Assembly: GCF_964204645.1 (NCBI RefSeq)
Contig: NC_134029.1
Span: forward strand, 22,276,450-22,340,449
Direction: 5' to 3'
DNA: 64,000 nt
From: Tubulanus polymorphus
Lineage: Eukaryota; Nemertea; Palaeonemertea; Tubulaniformes; Tubulanidae
A program made the position numbers and the translations under genes. Shown one piece after another: positions 29,501 through 40,825 of the stretch (position 1 is its first letter; every line of letters begins with the position of its first letter). Under the pieces are notes generated by a model. That model made no database searches. It was given only the letters and a program-made list of their open reading frames with translations, and had not been told where the DNA came from.

Positions 29501-32500
29501 CGATATAATTAGTATCTATTCGCTATATCTCTCATATCGGGACACAGTTAACGTTATATCTTTTTCAGAGAAGGCCGTTGCGCTCTTGTGACAGCGTTTG
29601 GTGTTTTCAAACATCTGCTAGCAACACACTGGCTCTATTTCACCCTGGCGCTGTTACTGTTTTGGGTAGTTTGAATCGAAATTGTAATTCTTCAACGTTT
29701 TCTTCCGACCAATATGTCAGATTAGCTCAAGTAAATGACCATACTTTTCAGAATGTTCTGGATTTCTACGATAGTCAGTACGTGTTCATGGATCTGGCGT
29801 GTTTGATCTTCCCGACAATATTTTGTTAGTATTTTCAACAGTATTCGAAGATGAATCATGAACTGTGAAAATCTTCTGATGAAGTTGGTTTCAAGTTCTG
29901 ATAATGCCCATTTAGTTTTTTCTTCATATTGTGGGTTTTTACTTCAAATCTTCTGATAAAATCAAATTGTTCATATATTACAGTTGGAAATGTAGCGGCC
30001 TACGCGAAACTAGTGCCCCGCCAACCACCTACATCACTGTTCAGTTTCCACTCTCTTTTCTCCGTTCTCTCTTTTCTCATACTCAACACGGCATTTGCAG
30101 TCGGACTTTTGAAACTCATCGAAATTCAGCCTTGGTAAGATTTATCAACTGTCACGCCGTAATCACTGCATTCAGGCCGTAGAAGATATACGTTTTTGTT
30201 ATTTGTTCGTCTTTCGTAGGTATATGCCTTTTGAATACAAAAGGGAGGACGAGTTGAACTTCGAAAGTTATGACAACACGGCGGTATATTTGTATGGTTG
30301 TTTTTCATTCGCTTGTTCCGTCATTTCGTTTTCCTGGGGAGCGCCATACCGTCAACCACTTTACAAATACAGTACGTTACTTTCAACAAGTCTTCCTTGT
30401 AATATGATAAATCCTACAAGGCGAATTCACGAGTAGTTAGTTATACGTTTAAGATCTGTCCGTTCTAAAATTTCGTATTAAATGATGATTTAAATCAAAC
30501 AGCCATCAAAACTAACCCAATCAGTTGCTTGCCAGTTCGGGCTGGTTAGAAGATTGTTTGATGAACCGAATTATCTCAACTTCGTTTTAAACAGAAAATT
30601 CTGTAAATTTTACCGCCGATCACACAACGCTATATCTGTACTTCGATTATCGATTTCAAAATCAAACCCCTGGTTCCGCTTCCGGCAGGTGAGGTAGGTT
30701 TGGAAAGGACAACAAATCAAATCAAATCGGAGCAAATATACCAATCAAATCAAGGGTCATTCCCGATTTTAAGATACAAAGGAAAATCTGCACGGTATAC
30801 AGTAAACAGCCTTCTCGATATCGAGTTCCAAAAGATTTTAGACTACTCTGTATTTGTTTTAGATTGTGTACCCTAATCCCCTTACAACAATTCCACCTTT
30901 ATACCGTATACATACTAAAAAATGCATATATTCTAATAATGCATACATTCAATAACTGAATTTATCAATTCATTGTGAAGTATTTCGTATTTTAGAGGTA
31001 TTTCTCGTTGGTATGACGGTCTTGTTTTTCGTCGTGATCGGGCAATTCATCTATCCACCTAATTTCGCTGTATATCTATTCGGGGTATGTAAATCTGACT
31101 TGAAATTAAAAAAAAAAAAAATCACTCAGTCATCTCAACAAAACAAAAAGAAATTCCTGGTACCTGATAGTACCAGGTAGCTCACGAATGAATTCATGAC
31201 TCATAGTGCATTTCACTTTCTTTTTCGTAATGTGCATTCAACGCAATCATAAAAATGAATTGAACAATGTTGACATCGTAAACAGTAATAATAAAGGCAA
31301 CTTTTTTACTTTATTAACAATCTTTCTCACTGATAATGTTTTTTTTTAGATGAAAATGGCCCCATCGCTTATATTCCGATGTATTATGCTACTTTATTGT
31401 TTAGCTGCAAATTTAACCATCATTATTTGGGAGGTAGATTGCATTTCGGCAATATTTTGATAATGAAATTTCATGATACGTTCTGGATTTCTAATAATCG
31501 TACGCTATCTTTGTAGACGTACGTTGTACAAGAGTTTCTATGGAACTTCGTTGTACCGAAGATCATCGCTCGAATTGTCGGACCGGGTACGAAATATGAG
31601 CAGTTACAGCAGCAAATCGACGACGACTCTCAGCAGGAATACCTGTGGTCATCAGCTGATCGTCTGTCGTACAGGTCGAGTCAGCACGCCGAATCAGAGT
31701 TGGTTATTCCGGCCATTAACACCAGTACCGATGAAATCAACCTCCTAATGCCCAGGCATTCTCAACCGAGACTAAGCCTACCGTCCATTATCACGATGCG
31801 GAAACAGCGTCGCAAATCGTTCAATATCTATCGGACTCCGAATATGTTTGTTCCGCCTACGCGTAAAGTCAGATCCGCCGTCGAAGTAAACAATATCGAT
31901 ACGGCGTTCTTTCAGGTTTTTAATTCAGATTCTAGCTTGGATCTGATCTATACCGCGGAAGAAGAGAAATTTATTGATGGTGGTTTGCAGGGTGTATTTA
32001 ATGAATATACGTCGCACATCGACCTGACATTAAGCAACATGAACGGCGGAAGCAAATACGAGTTACCAACTCGTAATAATGAACTCGCTAAGAAATACGG
32101 CCTGGAAATATTCATCGATGATACAGATTCCGCTAAGCGAATGAAAAACTTTCACCAGAATCATAAACAACATGATGAAAAGTCTCAAAATCAGCACGTT
32201 AAGTCATTTCAAAGACAAGATTCTGAGCATTGTCCAAATAGCAATGGCCAGATGGAGATATCTAAACACTCAAACTGCCTACAGTCTGAAGAATATACTC
32301 CCGAATTTTCAGACAATATCGAGTATCTAGAAATGGATGATACTGATTTTTGGGATTCTCGAGTACCGGAAGACCGGCCAGATTCCGGACTGACGAATCG
32401 AACTGAGCGTCGACTGCCTTTACAAATATTACACAAACAAGCGCAGTCAGAAAAACATATCAGACGATCTAGTTTACCCGTATTGATAACTGAAGAGCGT

Positions 32501-32806
32501 TATTCAGAAAACACATCGAAAATTGATTCAATCAATGAAAAAACTGTTTCTCTAAATGAACGTTCTTCGTCTGTGCCGATGATTGCGTCAAATGTGGGAG
32601 GGCTCCAGCAATCATCGTTTTCACCTGCACCGAAACAACATCAATCATTCGCATCATCGTCGTTATCGTCATTATCATCACCTAGTCGAAGTCAGTCGCA
32701 TCGTCATCACAAACGTCATAAGAAATTCAACGCGCAGGCAGTTACAGGAAAAATGAGATCATTGGACAGTCTATACAATAAACACATCCCTGAAATAGAC
32801 GGTTAG
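23583..32806 (+). CDS. P5B-type ATPase, ATP13A2/ATP13A3-like
   Basis: Endolysosomal P5B pump; family members export polyamines to the cytosol. Twenty-six exons join in frame to about 1484 residues: 23583-23648, 23810-23977, 24193-24344, 24435-24582, 24905-25106, 25218-25349, 25879-26028, 26173-26330, 26624-26812, 26941-27002, 27104-27245, 27369-27437, 27520-27667, 27746-27863, 28299-28423, 28508-28656, 28850-28957, 29033-29112, 29333-29485, 29569-29665, 29752-29824, 29984-30134, 30220-30371, 30996-31084, 31350-31433, 31517-32806. Motifs in order: N-terminal IYGY, PGD, TGES (~290), PVALP (411-415, normally PPALP), DKTGTLT (Asp454), [30 protein letters not shown] (~793). The last exon adds a ~400-residue Ser-rich tail, so the protein is ~250 residues longer than human ATP13A3. 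The first ATG is a guess; the frame is also open upstream. Confidence 0.94.
25350..25878. other. Intron of ATP13A gene with a possible mobile-element remnant
   Basis: This 0.53-kb intron lies between the exons carrying the two halves of LTGES. In one plus frame near 25630-25671 it reads [14 protein letters not shown], which resembles a conserved block of DIRS/Crypton-type tyrosine recombinases. The frame is short and broken; this is only a hint. Confidence 0.2.
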
Positions 32807-32972
32807 ACACATCGACCAATCATTGATCAAATTCGGACATTTGAAACAGAATGTTCATGTTCTCTTCGCGTCATCTGGGATATAGAAATTGACCTAAAAT
32901 ACTGAGATCATTCGGAGTTCACGTGCTATCAGTGATTTAGAGACTTTCTTTCAAATCCATGTGATTCATGTA

Positions 32973-32978
32973 AATAAA
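32973..32978 (+). terminator. Polyadenylation signal, ATP13A gene
   Basis: AATAAA about 170 bases after the stop codon. The whole 3' UTR, including this signal, recurs in damaged copies downstream. Confidence 0.7.
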
Positions 32979-33496
32979 TACTCTTATTCAAAATATTGCC
33001 TAAAATGCTTTTTTTTCATTTATTTCGTCGACGCGACTATTGTCTAGTTAAATACAGCTGCACTTGAATGTTTATCTTCTGATAATCATCGAGAACGTAT
33101 TTTCATAATTCTTTCTCCATTCAAAACCACAAACATTGCATACATTCAATAAAGGACACAAAATATATGAATAGGAATTGTATAATTCCTGGAAAATGAT
33201 CGAAAGTGTTATTGTTAAGGGATAAACATCTTCAGAATTCAGAAAGTTATCGCAGGTTTATATCCAGTAAATTTTTATGTTTGTTATACTGTCAAACGAT
33301 CCACGGGAGGGGCAAAGAAAGCCACGCCAAACTAGGAAGTTTTATTCAGTTATATCAAAAGGAACGTTTTTTTTTTTAGTAATCTGACATGATTTATTGT
33401 CCTTGCAAATATGTAGTTTAATTGATGAATCTCTTAAGATTTTATGCGTTTTTTGCTGAATGGTGAATATTTTGCTCAATGGGGTTTTTTCGATCT

Positions 33497-33614
33497 GGAA
33501 AACCCACATTCTATTGAGAAAAACTGTATAAAACTAGCGAAAATTTGAACATTTTCATAAACAACTGAGATTCCTGAAGCACAGGTCGCAAGAAAATTCA
33601 ACACTTCAACAAAT
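33497..33614 (+). promoter_or_regulatory. Promoter and untranslated exon 1, peptide gene copy 1
   Basis: kappaB-like site TGGAAAACCC (33496-33505; reverse GGGTTTTCCA fits the Dorsal/Rel consensus GGGWWWWCCM), TATAAAA at 33527-33533, then an untranslated exon ending at 33614 before the donor gtaagt. All six copies share this order. Confidence 0.75.
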
Positions 33615-33706
33615 GTAAGTAACAAACTCTCAATGAGACTTTCTTCTAGATTGCAATTTCTTATATATGGATTTATTTTGTTTTCTATTTTTTTTTCTAT
33701 CCGAAG

Positions 33707-34501
33707 ATGCGCTCTTTAGTTTTATTGGCTCTGGTTTGTTTGGTGGTGGCACTGTACTCTGTTCAGCCGGGAGAAGCAGCGACATACCACTGTCGTCGTT
33801 ATTGTTTTATTCGCTGCCATTATTTCCCTGGATATGGCTGGAGATGTTTCATCTACTGCAGGTATGGATGCATCAGACATTACCACAAACGAGACGTTGC
33901 TGAAGTAGCCAATGTAAGTTTTTTTTTCTATTTTATGTTATCAGTTTATCGTAATCATTTTTTATTTCGAAACGAATGTAACAAGACACTGACTGTATTT
34001 CATATTGGTATAATCGACTTTTCATAGGAAGCGAATAGAACAGATACCGAACACAAAGTACACAAAGTATCAATTCCGAACAACTTCGATTTCTTCGATA
34101 TAGACGAAGATGAAAAGATATCAGTGGATGAATTTGCCGCTGGAATGAATTTGGATGACGATGATGCTAAATTCTTCATACACCAGGCCGACAATAATGG
34201 TAAGTTACGAGTAATAATGTTGGTTAATCTACTCTTGCAATGTGTGTGATAATGTTCTAAACACAGAACTAAATACAGATTAGATATACCGTGTATCTCC
34301 TACATTGCAGAGGACTCATTTGTTGACAGGGAAGAATTCAAAAACGCTCCCTGGCCATTCCAGGAAAAGAATGATGGTAAGTGAAAACTACTGTAAATTG
34401 TCGGTTATCCTCCAACTTACATCAAATCTGTATCTTCGTATCTTTATTCAAAATCTCTTTTCATATTTTCAGTTGAATCGTGTGACTGCAAGAAACCATA
34501 A
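33707..34501 (+). CDS. Secreted Cys-rich peptide with EF-hand extension, copy 1
   Basis: Coding exons 33707-33913, 34028-34199, 34311-34376 and 34473-34501 give 157 residues. Residues 1-24 are a signal peptide. Residues 25-60 are a basic, aromatic core with six Cys (29, 33, 37, 47, 51, 55) spaced CX3CX3CX9CX3CX3C, ended by Lys61-Arg62. The rest is acidic with two EF-hand loops: DIDEDEKISVDE, and DNNEDSFVDREE split across an exon junction. The C-terminus is VESCDCKKP. The architecture matches mussel mytimycin precursors, which have a signal peptide, a Cys-rich antifungal core and an EF-hand extension, although mytimycin has 12 Cys. An antimicrobial role is inferred. The usual acceptor (ctag) of the coding exon reads ctat here, so splicing may shift to gaag just before the ATG. 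Confidence 0.88.
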
Positions 34502-35590
34502 CCGAGTGAAGCAATGACAAATCGCTCTCACTAGACTAGCACATACCTACATAGATTACTGCAACCGTCCAATTTATTTATATATGACAATTTTACTAAT
34601 TTACTAATTCTATCGTGTTCCATGTATTTCTGTTATTCTTTCTTTGATTCTTTATTGATGATTGAGTGAAATATTAATTATTGTTATCATAATTACACTT
34701 TTTGTAACAAATAATAGATCTGATGATATTTATTCGCTTCTACGTAGAATTATATTTTCATAACAGATAAGTATGTAAAATACCGCATAATAAACTATGA
34801 GATATAGATAGATGAAAAAATGTCTTTGTATTCTTTGATTAAGTGATTCTGACTTTTATTACGCGTTCTCGTAGTGGTTCTGATGAGATATTTCAACGTA
34901 TGATGGAACTCGGGAGCGAGGAAAAGACAAAGTCCCTCTTTGTGCCAACCTTATGAAACATGCAGAATTCCTTGACGGAGGAGTTACGACTTACGACTTA
35001 CGAATTTCTAAATGATCGAGATACAACGTTGTTAATGGTGGTGCCCGGTGGTATTTGATGGAACAGTCAGCGGTTACGTCGTTTATCGCAGAGGACTTCA
35101 ATTTATTATGGTGGCTGATTCGATTCATACTAAACACTTTTTCTGTACGGCGAGAGACACGATAAAAAATTTTCATACTGGCCCGTTTTTTTCTTTTCTC
35201 GCGCGAGATAATAGATCTGGTGGTATTTATTCGTTTTTAACGTAAAAGTATATTTTCATAGAAAAAGATCAGTGTGTAAAATACCGCATAATCAGCCATA
35301 AAATTTAGATAGTTGAAAATTATATCTTCCAGTTTTTCATTGAAATTTATTATGATTCTTTTTACACGGTCCAATAGTGGTTTTGATTTATATTTCAACC
35401 AGCCTTTCTTGAAGTGAAAGTATGCCATGTCGGACAAAGAAGTATATAATATCAACTTATTCTCATTTCAAAAGGAAAGGCTTTTGAATCTGACACGATT
35501 TATTGTCCTTGCGAATATTTAGTTCAATTGATGACTCTCTTTATTAAGATTTTATGCATTTTTGGCTGAATTGTGAATATTTTGCTCAAT
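34502..35590. repeat. 3' flank of peptide copy 1, repeated in the array
   Basis: AATAAA at 34789-34794 is the likely 3' end. Much of this stretch recurs after other copies: a GGTGCCCGGTGG-type segment (near 35040, 38130, 46860) and an AATAGATCTG...TATTTATTCG segment, which occurs twice here (near 34710 and 35205). No other gene is seen. Confidence 0.7.
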
Positions 35591-35606
35591 GGGGTTTTTT
35601 CTATCT

Positions 35607-35734
35607 GGAAAACCCCTTATAAATTTGAGCAAATACTGCATAAAAGTAGCGAAAAACCGAATATTTTTATAAACAACTCAGATTACTGAAGAAAAGTTTA
35701 CAAGATTATTCAACACTTCAACAAATGCAAGTAA
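35607..35734 (+). promoter_or_regulatory. Promoter and exon 1, peptide pseudogene copy 2
   Basis: kappaB-like GGAAAACCCC (35607-35616) and CATAAAA (35639-35645). The exon 1 donor, gtaagt in the other copies, is gcaagt here: a possible GC-AG intron or a decayed donor. Confidence 0.6.
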
Positions 35735-35801
35735 CAATCTCTCAATGTCCATTCTCTTTTCGTTTAATGAATTCGTTTTATGAACTTATTTTTTTTTCCA
35801 G

Positions 35802-37732
35802 CTGAAGATGCGTTATTAAGTGTTATCGGTTCTGGTTTGTTTGGTGTTGGCGCTCTACTGCATTCAGCCGGGAGAAGCAAGAACATTCCATTGTAATCGT
35901 TATTGTAGAGTTCGCTGCGTTTATAGCAGATGCGGCCGGTGGACTTGTGGTATCCGCTGCTATATCGCTTGCCACGGACGAAGGCACAAACCGGAGACGT
36001 TTCTGATGTAGCCGCTGTGAGTTTTTTTCTGATTCTTTTATATCATCATCAGTGTTATCTGAATCGTTTTCAATTTTGAAACGGAAGTGATAAGAGACTG
36101 ACTGTATTTCACGTTGGTGTAATTGACGTTTTATAGGAAGCAAATAGAACACGGCACCAAGAACACGATGTAGCGATCCCGAATGATTTCGACAGCTTCG
36201 ATATAGACGAAGATGAAAAGATATCTATGGAAGAATTTGCCGCTGGAATGAGTTTGGATGACGATGATGCAAGATATTTCATACACCAGGCCGACAATGA
36301 TGGTAAGTTGCGCATAGTAATGTTGGCTAATCTACTCGTACAATGTTTGTAATAATGTTCTAAACACAAAACTAAATACAGATTAGATTTACTGCAGATC
36401 TAGATTTTTTTTAGATTTAATCTATTGCTCCAGATATTATGCAATTTTTTCGAGCACAGGATACAAAACAATAAACAATTTACAGTAACACAGTAACACA
36501 GTTACAATTACTCCAGTTACATTTAAAATATACAGTTATTGTAACAGTTTCTTCTTCTATACATATTTCATTATACACGTGATGTGCACAGCGATGGCTA
36601 GGCGATTCTATGTGGGTTTTTTAATAAATACTGCTAGCTTACTCAATATGTTTGGGTCTTGTGAAGTAAAAAGATTCATAAAATTTCTTAAGTTAGGGAT
36701 ATTTAGTGGTTGTTGCGGTATGTAGCGACTTCTTAAACTTTCAAAAAAGTACACTCATTATGAAATGGTATTCGTCGACAATTTTTCCTAGGTTACATTT
36801 GGTACAAAGTCGTTCATTGCGGGGAATATGTTCGTATCTTCCCGTTTCAATCGGTAGGTGATGGTTAGAACAACGGAACCGTATTAAAATTGTCCTTAGG
36901 TCAAATGGTAACGCTAGTGAACATATTTCCCGCCCCCAATTCAGCTTAATAATTCCGTAAGCATCTAGTTTTGTTGAGGCTTCAATTGTCTGGTGCCATT
37001 TCTGTTTAAATTGGTCTTGTAAACGTAGTTTAACAATTTCTGACAAATAACGGCAGTTCGGGAAAGATTGTTCGTACCAAATATAACTTATGGACCACAG
37101 TTTTCTAAGATCGACTGGATTCACGTTATCCATTTACTGGTCTTACCATTTACATGATTTTTTGATAGGATGCGATATATTTTACCGGAATGAGTGTTGC
37201 TCTCTGTAATCAGGTGTCCCCAAAACTTTACCATTCTGACTTTTATTTGTATTTCAAAGGAAAATCGTCCTAATTCTCTGTAAACCATAGCGTTTGGTGT
37301 TGCACGTTTCAATTTCAATAGGTATTTGCAGAACATAAGGTGTATTTTCTCGATTGCATCTAAGTTCGAGAAACCCCGTATTTCACTACCAAAAGTAAGG
37401 ATTGATCCAACCATTGCATCAAAAATTCTAAATGCAATGTCTATAGTTAAAGAGTATTGCTGTACTTTTTAAGTACAAAAAATAGTGCTTTTTTCGCTTG
37501 GTCGCAGACATCGCCTACATTGTATATCTCCTACATTGCAGAGGACTCATTTATCGACAGGGAAGAATTCAAACACGCTCCCTGGCCATTCCAGGAAAAG
37601 AATGATGGTAAGTGAAAACTACTGCGAATTGTCGGTTATGTTCAAACTCCGAGCAGATCTTTATCCTCGTAATTTCATGTAAAATCTCTTTTCGTATTTT
37701 CAGTTGAATCGTGTGACTGCAAGAAACCATAA
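35802..37732 (+). pseudogene. Secreted Cys-rich/EF-hand peptide, copy 2 (broken)
   Basis: Same exon plan as copy 1: 35802-36016, 36137-36302, 37542-37607, 37704-37732. Codon 4 after the ATG at 35808 is a stop (TAA at 35817-35819). A two-base insertion just before the Lys-Arg site shifts the frame into TAG. The core would have had seven Cys. The EF-hand exons are still open and well spliced. A LINE fragment sits between exons 3 and 4. It shares subfamily features with copy 5 (GEART start of the core, NDFDSFDIDEDEKISMEEFA). Confidence 0.85.
36390..37515 (-). mobile_element. 5'-truncated non-LTR retrotransposon (LINE) fragment
   Basis: Inserted in reverse orientation in the third intron of peptide pseudogene 2; other copies have only ~110 bp here. 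Two adjoining minus-strand frames (37121-37414, then 36741-37133) encode the C-terminal end of a LINE reverse transcriptase protein: GSEIRGFSNLDAIEKIHL, CKYLLKLKRATPNAMVYREL, then RFRCSNHHLPIETGRYEHIP and RLCTKCNLG...DEYHF, the zinc-finger-like tail. The frame shifts once between the two. The catalytic domain is absent, as in 5'-truncated LINE insertions. The left end has short repeats of AGTAACAC, likely its 3' tail. Confidence 0.85.
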
Positions 37733-38388
37733 CCGACTGGAACATTAACAAATCGCTCTCACTAGACTAGCACATACCTACGTAGATTACTGCAACCGTC
37801 CAATTTATTTATATATGACAATTTTATATTTCATTCGCTTTTAACGTGAAAATATATTTTAATAGAAAAAGATAATATGTAAAATACCGCATAATAAACT
37901 ATGAAATATAGATGGATGTCAAAATATCTTATTGAGTTTATATGTATCCTATTACACGTTCCAATAGTGGTTTGTTTAGGTTCATAATTCATCGTACGAC
38001 TAAAAAGAACGAGGAAAATGCACAATCCCTACTTATACCAACTTCGTAAAACACGCAGAACTCATTGACTGAACAGTTCCGATCTATTTATGTCTAAATG
38101 ACGGAGATACACCCTTGCTAATGGTAGTGCCCGGTGGTAATGGATGAAACACACGGCGGTGACGTCGCTTAACGCAGAAGACGTCACTGCAAGTAAAAAT
38201 GAATTAACTTTATAATCAAAGTGCTCAGTTTTTATGATAAGTTAATCAAATTGGAATAAAAGAAATTAAGGAAGACAGACAGTTAAGGTTTTCCACATCA
38301 TGTAGATGTTTTGACGGAGGCTACGAACAAAAAATACTTAAGTTATCAATATACTTTATTGATGTCGGTGTTTTTATCGATTGGTCCA

Positions 38389-38809
38389 GCAAAATGGTGG
38401 ATTTCCCCATCTTATATATTCCAATGTTTCATTCTTCTCAATTGTTTAGCTGCAAATTCAAATAGAATTCATAATTAACTGGGTTGTAAATTACATATAT
38501 TATTTTTTTTAAACACGCATCAAATATTGTTTCAAATAATGGAAAAACTGTTTCTCTAAATGATCGTACTTCGTCTGTGCCGATGATTGCGTCGAATGTG
38601 GGAGGGCCCCAGCGACAATCACTTCACCGGCACCGAAACAACATCAATCATTCGCATCATCGTCGTTATCGTCATTATCATCACCAAGTCGAGGTCAGTC
38701 GCATCGTCATCACAAACGTCATAAGAAATCCAACGCGCAGGCAGTTACAGGAAAAATGAGATCATTGGACAGTCAATAAAATAAACACATCCCCGAAATA
38801 GACGGTTAG
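38389..38809 (+). pseudogene. Duplicated 3' fragment of the ATP13A gene, copy A
   Basis: 38389-38470 is a decayed copy of the exon at 31350-31433 (shared TTTAGCTGCAAATT). After a deletion of about 1 kb, 38533-38809 copies the tail end of the last exon (32530-32806), down to the stop. The frame is broken by small indels near 38600. Confidence 0.85.
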
Positions 38810-38814
38810 ATATG

Positions 38815-38988
38815 GTGGCTGATTAGGGCCAAAAATTCCGTGCAATATACCATGCAAAAAATATATATTGCTTCGTTTCTGCGTCCGTTTCAGCGTGGCG
38901 CAAAAACGAAATTTACCGCGCTAAAACGCACCAAAACGGGCGCTGAAACGAATGTTCGTTTCTGCGTTCGTTTTGGCGCGTTTCGACC
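38815..38988. mobile_element. Hairpin-forming insertion in duplicated ATP13A 3' UTR
   Basis: About 175 bp that interrupt the 3' UTR copy between GGTTAGA and CGACCAAT, which are 4 bases apart in the original (32800-32820). It ends in a near-perfect long hairpin: arms 38924-38952 and 38955-38983, about 25 of 29 bases paired, loop TG. A further related direct repeat starts near 38875. Probably a MITE-like element. Confidence 0.65.
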
Positions 38989-39240
38989 AATAATTGATCA
39001 AATTCTGACATTTGAAATAGAATTTTCATGTTCTCTACGCGTCATCTGGGATAACGAAATCGATCCAAAATACTGAGGCCATTCAGAGTTCACGTGTTAC
39101 TAGTGATTTAGAGACTTTCTTTCAAATTCATGTGACTCGTGTAAATAAATACTCTTATTCAAAATATCGCCTAAAAATGCTTTCTTTCTCATATTTTCGT
39201 GGACACGACTTTTGTCTAGTTAAGTACAAACTAGACGGTT
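38989..39240 (+). repeat. Duplicated ATP13A 3' UTR, copy A
   Basis: Diverged copy of 32816-33060, including the AATAAA context and the flank TTTTGTCTAGTTAAGTACA. Confidence 0.85.
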
Positions 39241-40130
39241 AGACACATCGACCAATCATTGATCAAATTCGGACATTTTACTATTTCCAGGCTAACTGTG
39301 ACCGGACGACACAGTCTCCAGAACGCTTTGTTTTTGCGCGGTGTGGCGCCACGTCACAGGTGTTTGACCTACTTATCCCCTTACTGTCTAAATGGCAATG
39401 TATAAAGCTTATACGGCTTGTATGTATGCTTAGTCCTGGCAACCCCAGGGACTTGTTTTTGTTCGAGCTCGCTGGCGGGTGTATGAATAAAATCTATGTA
39501 GGTCACGAAAGTCATTATCGGTGAATTGAGGTCAAGTTGTGTAAACAAAGTAGGGCAAAATTGAAAGCTTTATAAATAGACACAGCGGCTGGTATACGGT
39601 GTCTATACATGACGCAGTGGATATAATGAAGATATATAGAGAGAATATGAAGCTGCAGTTAGGGGTAGGGGTACCCGAATGACCCGAAAGTAGGTCAATT
39701 TTTTGTTGTTGACATTTTGGGGGCCCCTAACGACCCCAGAATAGCTAGATCATCAGAAACAAGCTGAATCATCATATTTTAGTGTAGGGAAGCGTATTAG
39801 ACCGTCTAGAAGTTTGAGAACTAGAATTTTTTTTCGAAATAAAGTTAGCAAAATCTCAGGATCTGGTTTTTAGGGAAGTCGCATGGAAAGAGTTTTAAGT
39901 AGAATGTTCATGTTCTCTACGCGTCATCTGGGATAACGAAATCGATCTAAAATACTGAGACCATTCAGAGTTCACGTGTTATCACTGATTTAGAGACTTT
40001 CTTTCAAATTCACGTGACTCTAGTAAATGAATAATCACTCATAAAAATATCGCCTATAAGAATGCTTTTTTCTTCCTATGTTTTTCATCAACACGGTTAT
40101 TGTCTAGTTTAGTACAGCTGCAATACACCC
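39233..40130 (+). repeat. Second duplicated ATP13A 3' UTR, split by a 0.6-kb insertion
   Basis: 39233-39280 matches 32797-32843 and 39897-40130 continues from about 32850 to 33060. The 39281-39896 segment between them is unrelated, non-coding and unrecognised. A possible TTTTA target-site duplication flanks it. Confidence 0.75.
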
Positions 40131-40618
40131 CCAGCCCTGATTATCTTTAAGGACGTATTTTGATAATTCTCTCTCCATTCTAAAAGTTAAAACCTTTTTA
40201 CATATCTATTAGATCTGCGTTCCAGACTTTTGCAAAAAATATTGGTATGTCCCGAATCAGCAACCATACTAGACACCTAATGAAGGGTGCAAAAATGGGA
40301 TTAGCATTAAAGAATCCCTGGAAAATGATCGATCGAACGTTTCATTGCTGACAGATAAAAATCTTTAGAAAATGTCAAAAGTTTCCCGCAGATTTATATC
40401 CACCAAGTATTTATGGTTATGTAACTGCCAAACCACCCTTTGTTGAGGTTTCGGACTAAGAAGTAAATAATATCAACATATTCTTATTTCAAAAAGAAAT
40501 ACATGACATGATTTACTGTCCATTTGAATATGTAGTTTAATTGATGACTCTCTTTATTAAGATTTTATGCATTTTTGACTGAATGGTGAATATTTTGCTC
40601 AATGGGTTTTTTCGATCT
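40131..40618. repeat. Repeated upstream flank of peptide copy 3
   Basis: Diverged copies of 33060-33480, including CCTGGAAAATGATCGA and the TTTATTAAGATTTTATGCATTTTT stretch before the promoter. No gene is seen. Confidence 0.65.
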
Positions 40619-40739
40619 GGAAAACCCACATTCCTTCGAGAGGAAAACTGTATAAAACTAGCGAAAATCCGAATATTTTCATAAACAACTGAGATTCCTG
40701 AAGAAGAGGTCGCAAGAAAAATTCAACACTTCAACAAAT
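40619..40739 (+). promoter_or_regulatory. Promoter and exon 1, peptide gene copy 3
   Basis: kappaB-like TGGAAAACCC ending at 40627, TATAAAA at 40651-40657, untranslated exon 1 ending at 40739 before gtaaat. Confidence 0.75.
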
Positions 40740-40825
40740 GTAAATAACAAACTGTCAATTTTATTCTAGTTTTATGAATTTGTTCTATAGATTCATTTTT
40801 TCCTATTTCTTTCTAGGTGAAGAAT

